A stretch of DNA of 64,000 nt from Sphagnum magellanicum (taxonomy: Eukaryota; Streptophyta; Sphagnopsida; Sphagnales; Sphagnaceae): positions 32,850,001-32,914,000 of the forward strand of contig CM038908.1 of the NCBI GenBank assembly GCA_021904315.1, in the 5' to 3' direction. Below the pieces are notes generated by a model. The model was not told the origin of the DNA. It saw only the letters and a program-made list of their open reading frames with translations, and did no database searches. The translations under genes and the position numbers were made by a program. Below are positions 1-8,622 of the stretch, in pieces; the first letter of the stretch is position 1, and every line of letters begins with the position of its first letter.

Positions 1-392
1 AGGAAAAATCATTTGAAAACGTGGTAACATTTGGACCAATAGCACTAATCACACTAGTATCATATAAGAATAGATTGTTATTTCATGCAACTTTAATTAA
101 TTAAAATTATGAAAAAAAAGTTTCATTGTTAAGAACTTAATGATAAAATAAAAACATTCATCCATAATTTTGATGGAAATTCTATTTATTAAAAACATAT
201 AATTTCAAAAAAAATCATCCATATGTTAGATGAATAAAAAAATCATTAATCCATAACAAAGATGAATGTTTACATTCATCCCCATGTTTGTTTTTAGGTT
301 TATTCATAGAACATTCATTTTGTGGTTAAATTATTGGGTTTTATTTGCATGTGTATAAGGGAAAAAACATTTAACCATCCCAAGTTCCAACT

Positions 393-940
393 TTAAGTTT
401 TAGGTTCAAACTCTAGGCTCATGCAGTAGCTTGCTTCCAAAAACACATTCTGCCAAGATTGGGAAGACATATGTTTGTTTTGTCTTTTCAACCAAATTTG
501 GTAACATTTCTTGATTGAAGGTTTTTTTGGAAAGGGAAAAAAAAAATGGTATAATTGCATTATCAAACACTTCAACCAAATATTTTCAATAAATTGCATG
601 AATAAATGGTTTTTAATAACTAATAAACCTAAATTCTCTTCAAAAGTTTTTTGGTGCACATTATCCTTTTTGTAAAGATCTATGGCCCCAAAAAATTGGA
701 GATTGCACTTGTAGTCATTATAGGCCTTTTCTTTGTAGGTTGTTTTTCCAATGGACTTTTCATGTTGTTCATTTTTTCCTTGATCTTTTTGACAATTAGT
801 CCATGGTCTACATCCATGTGTTTTTTTAATGTAGTTATTCCATTGCTCTTGAAATATGAAACAAAAGTTTTCCTCAACTTTGTTCTTGGTTCCAATATTG
901 CATGACCTACTAGTTTACTGTAATGCAACATACAATACAT
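393..940 (-). mobile_element. Decayed hAT-family transposase with N-terminal BED-type zinc-finger region
   Basis: Two adjacent minus-strand frames (940-680, then 659-393) read like the N-terminal third of a plant hAT transposase. The first has a BED-finger-like stretch, with a segment like 'SNGITTLKKHMDVDH' carrying the usual His spacing, followed by a basic linker. The second has 'ENLGLLVIKNHLFMQFIE', typical of the segment leading into the hAT catalytic core. The frame breaks between the two parts and decays below position 393, so this is a relic. The catalytic core and terminal inverted repeats are not recognisable; the weak continuation toward position 1 is heavily diverged. The family assignment is from memory of plant hAT proteins and not from a search. 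Confidence 0.6.
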
Positions 941-1600
941 GACTCATGGCACCTTAAAATCAAATGTTGATTCCATCATTGACACAAAAAAATGCACAAG
1001 TTGAAATTTTTTTACCATGGGGTCTCCACTTTAACATTTGTTCATGCAATTTTTTCATAATTAATTGCATTGTATCATCATTTTCTAATTGAGAACTTGG
1101 AATTTCTTCAACTTCTCAAGTTCAATTATTTCCTCCAATCTTATTTCATTTTCATTCATTCTCATGCATGAACACATCACATCTTTCAACTGAATTTTTT
1201 TGTTTCATTTTCAAGATGTGTTAACAGACCAAGATTGAGAAAACTAAACAATTACATTATTTTCAATTTTGCAAATGTGAAAATGGACACAAATTATTCA
1301 CAAGTTGATTCACAAGTAATGTGTTCCAAGTGTTCAAATGTAAAACTATTTAAAGATGTCCTTTAACAATAGAAATAAAAAGTTAAGGTTGTAAGCAATG
1401 TTTTCAATTTGGAAGTTATTCTTGCACATCCAAACATATTATTAGCACATTATTTTTTATATAAGAGAAAAAAATGAACATGAATCACACAAGTTGGGAA
1501 AAAAACAAACATCACACAAATGCAATTATTTTTGCTAAAGCTTTACAACCATTAACCTTTTACTTGTAATGAAACTCCAACTTATAGGGTAATTCAAAGG
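941..1600. other. AT-rich spacer, no gene seen
   Basis: No coding region or RNA gene is recognisable. Composition is strongly AT-rich with short homopolymer runs. Confidence 0.5.
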
Positions 1601-1609
1601 TAAAGGTAG

Positions 1610-2140
1610 TACCAACCACAAAGGGGAAAAGCAACATGATGAACACCAACAATCGATAACAACATGATGAAAACTAGCAAGAACGTGAACAACAATGGTA
1701 AGACTTTTTTTTTAAAATGAACACAATGAATGCCTACAAAAACATGATTAGCACGAACAACAACATGATGAACACCAACAACCAACAACACAATGAACAC
1801 CAACAATAGTGTTGATACCTCAATTTTTTGTCAATGAACATGACAAGAACCAAGAACAACACAATGAACACTTGCAACTAGCAATAACACAATAAACACA
1901 AGCAACAAGAAACAAGATGATCACTTGCAACCAATAACAACATGGTGAACTTCAACTACACAATGAACTTTAGCAACTAGCAACAACAAAATGAAAATCG
2001 ACAATAGTGCCAGTACCTCAATTATTCATCAACAAATATGATGAGAACTAACAACAACACGATGAGCTTTAACAACACAATAAACACTTTACAAAACAAG
2101 ATGAACACCTTCAAAACACAATGAACAACAAAAACAACAT
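1610..2140. repeat. Degenerate AACAAC/ATGAACACC minisatellite-like tract
   Basis: The tract is built from loosely repeated words such as 'aacaacatgatgaacacc' and 'caacaacacaatgaacacc'. They recur every 30-60 bases with many substitutions. Open frames in it are short and low-complexity (runs of Val, His and Phe on the minus strand), so I treat it as non-coding repeat DNA. Confidence 0.7.
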
Positions 2141-2408
2141 ACTTGGGTTATAATCTTGCCTCTCACACAAGAAAAGCAACACCTCCAACTTACACCCTAA
2201 ACCTACACACAACCTTCACCCTAAACCTCAACCTTACCTCCACTCTATTTAAGCCTAGACTCCCTACTCCTAAAGCCTTAAGAACTGAACTTGAGGATTA
2301 TATATATAACCTACCCATGTATCAAATTTTTAATTTAAAGAAAAAAGACCTAGTTGTTTGTGAATCAGGTATCTCAAATTACATACCCTGACATCTGAGT
2401 ATCCTCTT

Positions 2409-2431
2409 AGGTATCATCCTGAATGATACCT
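2409..2431. repeat. Small inverted repeat
   Basis: AGGTATCAT (2409-2417) and its complement ATGATACCT (2423-2431) are separated by five bases. It lies between the AACAAC tract and the first gene island. No function can be assigned. Confidence 0.5.
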
Positions 2432-2549
2432 GATCAATTTTAGTGTGGGAACCAGCTGAAAACCGAGTTAATGCTTGACTACAGTTTGGTACCCACCCAA
2501 CACTGGTTACATAGTTATGGGGGCTATGTTAAACTCACCACAATGGGAG

Positions 2550-2692
2550 GTAATATTGTTCTCAGTATTGGGAACTCGGTCGTCACAATGCAGTAGTATA
2601 TCTGTTCTTGGGCTTGGGAACTCATCACTATGGCGGTGACCCCTATATTGTTCTTTCAGTGTTCTGGGGGCCTTGGGAACTCGACGTAGACA
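2550..2692. repeat. Imperfect tandem repeat (about three units) with core TTGGGAACTC
   Basis: Three successive segments contain 'gttctcagtattgggaactc', 'gttcttgggcttgggaactc' and 'ccttgggaactcgacg', at a spacing of about 55-65 bases. It sits just upstream of the first candidate coding exon. Confidence 0.6.
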
Positions 2693-2855
2693 ACCGGTAC
2701 TTAACTTACCCAAGAGCTTTACACAAGGAGACGAGGAGATGAAAGGTCAGGTTGCTTCGACTTCGACCGTTGCGACCTCGTTTTGTGTGTCCCAATTGCT
2801 TTGTGTGTGTGTGTGTTTTGTTCGTTCTCGCGAGTCGCGTGAGTCGCTCGCTTGC

Positions 2856-3022
2856 ATGGGAAAGAAAACCAAAAAAATAAAAAAAAAACGGTTTTCTTCA
2901 CCACACTCCACTGACTTCTTGGAAGAGGATGATGATGATCTTGACCCTTTTGCGAATTGGAACAATGATGTTGACGACGACGATGGCCTCGCGCGAGACA
3001 ATTGCGATGTGTCGCCGAATAG
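2856..3022 (+). CDS. Candidate first exon of an unidentified gene (Lys-rich start, acidic segment)
   Basis: An ATG at 2856 opens a 167-base frame ending at AATAG/GTAGGT, a good donor at 3022/3023. The peptide begins MGKKTKKIKKKR and continues into an Asp/Glu-rich stretch ending DNCDVSPNR. GC is clearly above the flanking DNA, and a CT/GT-rich leader precedes it. The exon ends in phase 2. The first well-placed acceptor in a compatible phase is at 5374, where that frame reads [19 protein letters not shown] and then stops. I do not recognise the protein. It could be the start of a separate small gene upstream of PACRG, or a 5' exon of PACRG joined through an exon I have missed. Confidence 0.4.
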
Positions 3023-5373
3023 GTAGGTGCGCATCGTGAGCTTGCAATTATTATATATCCAGTCTCATCAATTTCTTGATCTTTTTCACGCACATATGCG
3101 TTTTGATCAAATCAAAGGTTGCTTGCTGTTGCAAGACGGGAACAGGTAGAGGAAGAACATGGCACTCATGGATGAGTGTAGCATGCTGTCTAACGGTCTC
3201 TAACCTTTCTTCTGACGCAGGCCCTGTTAACACGAGAGTTTTGGAGCTCGCTACGGTTGAAAACTGGGGGTTTGGTGGAGGATCGGGTCGTAATGCGAGA
3301 CCAATATAGGATCGACGCTGCTTCCTTTGCTGTAACCGTCAGGGTATCCCCTTTCATTCCCCTCTCCCTGCCTCTCCTTTCTAAATCTCAAAAGTCTGTT
3401 GTTGATGCCTCGTCTCTGTCTCACTTCCCGGCTTCACAATTTGCTCTCCAGTTCAGACGAGCTGAATTGAAGCGCTTTCCGAATAGGAAAAGAAAAAGAT
3501 GCGGGGCAGACGTTGGATCGATATTCTTGTTTACTCTCCCTTGTCCTATCACTTTCCTGTTGTTTCTTTATCGTCGTCGTTACATGCATGCGTTTGGTGT
3601 TGTAGGAGATTCAAATGGCCCCTTGAGAGAACTGTTCAAAGAGCACGTCTGTTTCTATTGTCGTTGGTCTCTTAAGTTTGTTCTCGTCCTGCAATTCATG
3701 CTCCATTATCGGCTCATTGTGGAATCTATCCTGTCGATCATGTCGGTTTCCTATTCTTTCTCTTACAGAGAGGAGGCTAAACGTCGCTGAATCTGCAGCG
3801 TGATGTCTCTTCCCCTTCTTTCTCACATATTATCTTGCTTGCTGCTCTGATGTCTCCCTTCTCTCGGTGTCTTTTAGAATGTTCCGCCGATCATGTCCAG
3901 AAAGTGCGCCATGCGGTGAAAGACATTCAATCCTTATATTTCCAGCGCCTATCTCGCATCTCCAGGGCTTGTGCAGAGTGAGGATCGACACAGTTTTCTC
4001 TAGACTTCCTCGCCGACAATAAATCTCAGCTTGTAAGCTGTTCTTTTCTATTTTTCGAGTTTTACTGTGAGCAATTCCTTGCTCTCCTTCCACTTTTGAT
4101 TTGCTGGTTCAAAATAGTTTTTGAAGCTTGTGTGCCGCGTGCGTTTCATTTTCTGAAATCTGGATAGGAGTATTTTGTCACACTAGGAACTCTTGGGGAT
4201 CTGAAATTGGAAGCACTTTCCTGGGCTTGTCATGTTGTTTCTTCTTCGTCTGTGGATCGGTCTCGTGAAATTAAAACGCTCTTGAAGGACAGGATCTCGT
4301 TTCCAGAAGCATCATACCTTTGAGCTTGGTTGTGCATATCTTTTGTACAGTTATCCTAGAGGCGCCAGGTAGTTATGAGCTTTTTGAATCTCTTTTTTTT
4401 CTAATAACTGCAGAAAATAGATATCCACACATGATGGCCTCCTGTTCGACTTGAATCCTCTTGTTTTGTCTTGATCCACATTGCTTTCAGGTTTTTTGCT
4501 TTCAGAGCCTTGTGACCTTAAGACCATAGCATGGAGAGCGCTTCTTCACTAGCAGCAGTGACGAACTAAGAACCAAGCACTGTTGACAAAACACTTGTAC
4601 TGCCAGTAAAGTGGTTTTTCTCCCTTCACTCTCGTGGCTATTGTATTGGTGCATTCATGAAATTATTCCAATCTGGAACCCACTTTCCTTGTAAAAGTTG
4701 TTGCCAGTGGGATTTGCAGTCTTCTGCTTTCGCGTCTTCCCAGGATACAGAAATCTGAGTGTTGTTCAAAATCTAGAGGCCAACAACAGGATACAGTTTT
4801 AGTCAAAATTGGGTTTTGCATAAGAGAGCAGATACAGTGTGATTCCAACTGTCCTATTGAGCTCCTCTGCCATCATGATTTCGAAACTTGCTTCTTTTCA
4901 TATGAGCACTAGTGCACAGCTGAATGTTGATTCTGACTTTTGATTGTCAATGCTGCCTGCCTCCAAACACAAACACTGACACTGACTTAATGTCATCATC
5001 ACAGAAGCTATACAGCTAGAGAGGACGGGTGCACAAGATGGCATTGCAAGACATTGGTGGATCGTTAATGACATTTGAGTATTGTGAAGCCAAGATCAAA
5101 GGAAAACCAACTGCTTTTAAAACCCCACAATCACTATCGTGCTTTGAGCAGACACTTCCTGTTTCAGTAAATTTCTCAAATTCTGGACCCTGCTCCTGGA
5201 TTTAAGAACTTCTGTAAACATTACACACATGAATGCTTCCAAGAGAGAGCTCTACTTTCTATTTGTTTTGGCAGACTTTGGAGGGAGTCAAGCTTTAATA
5301 ACTAGCTGCTACTAAAGAAGGTTGCAATTCTGGAAGAAAGGGTTACTAAAGGTGTGGTGTGGTGCATTTGCAG
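3023..5373 (+). other. Presumed intron or 5' region upstream of PACRG; no exon supported
   Basis: This 2.3 kb stretch is less AT-rich than the spacers and contains many plausible splice signals. It includes a 177-codon open frame (3257-3790) whose translation looks like no protein I know and has mixed, low-information composition. I see no exon I can defend. It most likely holds the 5' untranslated region, the promoter and a first intron of the neighbouring gene or genes. Confidence 0.4.
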
Positions 5374-7268
5374 GAAAAGCGACAAGCTGGCAAGCATCAA
5401 CGGTGTAGCCTCACTGGAAAGGATTTACCTTATTGGTCACCATCTGCAGAGTTGAGGTACCTTATCTCTACCTCTATCAATGCTTTCTTTGTCTCTCAGC
5501 ACAACTCTAGGATTTCACTGTGGTACAGGTGGATGAGAGATTGGCAACTATTACTAAAACAGGGCAGAAGATTTATCACAATATATCATCAATCTGGGCC
5601 AATTTCAGAACAGAAGTAGCCCTTGAAGTGACATCCTGGTGACAGCTCTTGCTATTTGTCTTGATATCAAATTTTCTTTTGCATAGTAAGCATTTCCAAT
5701 AGTTGAGAGCATTGGAAGTGCACACGTCAAACTGCACTTCAAGAAAAATTTTGCACTCATCTGATGTTAATCTTAGCAGCATCAGACAAGAATTGCCTCA
5801 TTAAAAATCTCTTGAGCCAGTTATGGTGGATCTCAATTCTTGATTCTCATTTTGAGAATCACTTGCAGATGCAGATGTGATCATAGTTAACAATATTGAT
5901 TTGGTTCCTTAAATGGTTTACCTTGGCAAATGGTACTGCATACTTTAATTGCAGGTATCCAGTTGCAAGAAAAACTCCAAAGAATTACACAAAGAAAGGG
6001 GATGGTGAAAAGATAGTGAAAGGGATTTGCCCACCTTGCTCCAAGCAGAGAAAGCCCCACCCACCTGCAGGTGGAGCATTCAAGAAACGGGACAATCCCC
6101 CCAACTCTCTTGTAAGTTTCACACTTCTTGGTTGGCCCTCAATCTCAAGGGAAAATATCAATTCTGCAATATGTGGTATTCAATTTTTGTACCAGAAGCA
6201 AAATGATGTTTGTTTGCTGCTTTTGTTGCTTAACCAGCCATTGTTGGTACACTTCACAGTTTAGAAAGTACTATGAGAGAGGTGATCTACCATTGTCAAT
6301 TGAGTTCAGCGGGTCCAAGAACCAGATCAACTGGAAGGTGGAAGTGTCAAAGGTGGACTATCACTATTACTTGCCTCTCTTCTTTGATGGCATTCGTGAA
6401 AAGGAAGAGCCCTACCGATTTCTAGCAGTGAGAGGCGTTGAAGATCTCCTTAAGGCTTGATACCTTCCCTCTCTCATGCTAGCTCTCCTATGCTGATTCA
6501 AGATATTCAGGCATTTTGGATTTCATCTAGGTCAATGGCCTCAGGACTTGTAGCTGATACCTGAAGATGGTTTAGGCTCAGTAGATGTTGATTAGCAGAT
6601 GATGTGCATGATGTGAGCAGAGGTGACTCATAATTAAGAGTCACCTCTGCTCATATTATAAGCAGAAGCTTGAACCAGTGTCTCATATGATTTCATCTAA
6701 TGTAGCCAAGAGTGGATGTGTTACAATGATGCGATTGGGGTGAAAAATTGCAGGCTGGGGAGGGAAAGATTTTGCCTGTTGTTCCCCAGTTGATTGTCCC
6801 CATTAAAGCAGCTCTCAATACACGAGATCATTCTGTCATCAACATTACTCTCATGGTGAGCATCTCAACTCAAATCTCTGCTGGGAAAGGGAGCATATGC
6901 ATCTTTTGCTCCAGAACTATATGCTCAAGAAGCTATTGCAACCTAGCTCAATTTGCAAGATGTAACCAGCGTGTTTCTTGTGTGTTTTTGCAACCTATTT
7001 GCAGCTATTGATGAAGTTGGTGCAGTCTGAAGAGATGATAGGGGAATCCTTGGTCCCCTATTATCGTCAGCTATTGCCTATCTTGGCTATCTTCAAGAAC
7101 AATGTTGTGAACATTGGGGACAACATTGACTATGCCCAGCAGAAAAAGATGTGTACTGGTGACCTTGTTCAAGCAACACTAGAGATGTTTGAGCAACATG
7201 GTGGTGATGATGCTTTCATCAACATCAAGTATATGGTGCCCACATATGAATCCTGTGTTATAGTGTAG
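5374..7268 (+). CDS. PACRG: PACRG: parkin co-regulated gene protein, axonemal doublet-microtubule inner-junction protein
   Basis: Exons: 5374-5456 (tentative), 5955-6111, 6260-6454, 6754-6855, 7005-7268 (TAG stop). All junctions keep frame, giving 266 residues. From residue about 75 the protein matches the PACRG family closely: [81 protein letters not shown] at the C-terminus. The family is a helical-repeat protein that bridges A- and B-tubules of motile-cilium doublets with FAP20. In plants it is expected only where sperm swim. The true start codon is not found: exon 5374-5456 fits by phase but has no ATG and a non-conserved sequence. The intron after 6454 starts GC instead of GT, and reading into it gives an immediate TGA stop. 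Identity is secure; the N-terminus is not. Confidence 0.9.
5530..5643 (+). CDS. Possible alternative or terminal exon of an unidentified gene
   Basis: After an acceptor-like 'ggtacag' at 5523-5529, a frame reads [18 protein letters not shown], continues ISSIWANF, and ends at TGA 5641-5643. It looks like an amphipathic helix. The same style appears in the second frame of exon 5374-5456 ([17 protein letters not shown]), but that frame meets TGA at 5453-5455 before the only GT donor, so the two cannot be joined as the sequence stands. It could be a small broken gene overlapping the PACRG 5' end, or chance. Confidence 0.25.
6614..6653. repeat. Perfect 16-bp hairpin in a PACRG intron
   Basis: TGAGCAGAGGTGACTC (6614-6629) and its exact complement (6638-6653) flank an 8-base AT-only loop. 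It lies in the middle of the intron that begins with the non-canonical GC donor. An RNA stem here would shorten the distance between donor and acceptor; that role is inference. Confidence 0.8.
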
Positions 7269-7845
7269 TTACCCAACAATCTTGCATCTTGACTCCTTTG
7301 GCAAGTTCTACTCAGTTTGACCAAGCTGTAAGAGCTTCAGTGGTTTGATGTTGCCCCACCACTGCCAAGTGATACATGGAGCTATGATTGTCATCATCTC
7401 CATCATCTGATGATGAGCTTGATGCAGAATGGAATCTTTGTTCCATGACCTTTCTTTCTCCCTTCTTCCTCCTACTTTCTCATCATCTGTGACTAGCTCA
7501 TTCGTGATAGTTGTTCTGAAATTTGATCAGCCAACAATGACATTAACAGTGATGCTTGGTGGATTTGCACAACATGCCAAGAATGGTCTGCCATACTTGG
7601 TTGAAGCAGTGGACTCACCTGTTTCTTCAGCAGGAGATTACCCACAAATCAGGAGGTGTGTGCATCCTGGGTTTTGTAAACATGTGTAATCATGACAACA
7701 ATTACAGCCTCCAAACTCAGGTTTGTTCATCAAACTTCATCACATCAATTTTCATTTTCTAGTGATAGATATCCCTGTTTTCTCTCACTGAAATCCTACC
7801 CCCTTTCACCTTTCAAAAAGGTTCTCCATTTCGCTTCTGCTTTAG

Positions 7846-7975
7846 GCATCCTACCTAGCAGACATAGTTATCTATGAGACAGCAGAGAAAACACCTCCAT
7901 TCTTACAATTAGCACCCTACCTAGCATACATAGTTATCAATGAGACAGCAGAGAAAATCTGGAGCCTTACAATTA
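7846..7975. repeat. Direct tandem duplication, about 65 bp x 2
   Basis: Unit 1 (7846-7911) and unit 2 (7912-7975) share 'ctacctagca', 'acatagttat', 'atgagacagcagagaaaa' and 'cttacaatta' in the same order with a few substitutions. Confidence 0.8.
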
Positions 7976-8185
7976 ACACTTTGAAGAAGGGAAAAGCACA
8001 ACCCATGACAACACTAAAACTAACATCACAAGAATTGAGAGTGCTGGGTATTCTCTTACTATGTACTATTGACTTTGTTTCTAGTCAATAGCATATATAT
8101 CCTCATTCATGCCACAACAAGCTTATGAGGAGGGTGAGCTTTTTCACTTCATTTTTTAGCTTTCCCACCTAAGCTTTCAAAGCAC

Positions 8186-8270
8186 AGAGAGAGAGAGAGA
8201 GAGAGAGAGTAGGATTCATAATTTCTTTTGAGCACTAGAACCTTCAGTATTAAGCTACTCCATGTGTTGA

Positions 8271-8299
<29 letters not shown>
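8186..8299. repeat. Two microsatellites: (GA)n and (TTTC)n
   Basis: An AG/GA dinucleotide run lies at 8186-8209 and a TTTC tetranucleotide run at 8271-8299. Both are in the PACRG-CYP97A convergent spacer. Confidence 0.9.
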
Positions 8300-8301
<2 letters not shown>

Positions 8302-8336
8302 CAAATTAAAAAAAAGACTTTCTTTCAGACTTTGAA

Positions 8337-8430
8337 GATGGGCAGGTTAGTTTTGTTTTTACTTTCCCCTACACTGCAAGTACCTTGCCTCTATGATGGT
8401 AGTGTCTTCTGCAGGTGCTCTGAAAAGCTA
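8337..8430 (+). pseudogene. Inverted, decayed fragment of CYP97A exon 2
   Basis: The plus strand from about 8371 to 8430 ('gcaagtacctt', 'gtcttctgcaggtgctctga') is roughly 80% identical by eye to minus-strand 11311-11253 of CYP97A exon 2. In frame it reads VFCRCSEKL beside the gene's VFCRCSERL. Weaker similarity extends upstream to about 8337. It lies about 190 bp beyond the CYP97A stop codon in the opposite orientation, so a long CYP97A 3' UTR would carry antisense to its own exon 2. Confidence 0.7.
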
Positions 8431-8622
8431 GGAAATTTTATTAACATTTGGAAGCTCCTCACCAAAAAACCCATTTCTTGTCACAAAAATCTTCTCCACA
8501 AATCTTCTCAACAAGATTTTGCTCATAAAATGAACACTGGTTGCAGTCTTTTTGGCTACTAGCTGACTCCATCCCACCCTCTCCCCAAAACATTGAAGAA
8601 AAAGACCTTGTTATTGCTCTAT

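Larger units (their letters stand above)
7269..8336. other. Region between the converging PACRG and CYP97A genes
   Basis: No convincing gene. It contains short repeats and two microsatellites listed separately and presumably the 3' untranslated regions of both genes. An open frame at 7429-7689 does not resemble any family I know. Confidence 0.5.

Noticed and set aside
3257..3790. 177-codon plus-strand open frame, one of the longest in the window
   Set aside because: It has no recognisable motif, mixed low-information composition and sits in the presumed intron or 5' region upstream of PACRG. I judge the openness to be chance in GC-moderate DNA.
7846..7975. CRISPR-like direct repeats
   Set aside because: Only two tandem copies with no spacers, in a eukaryotic context; a simple duplication.
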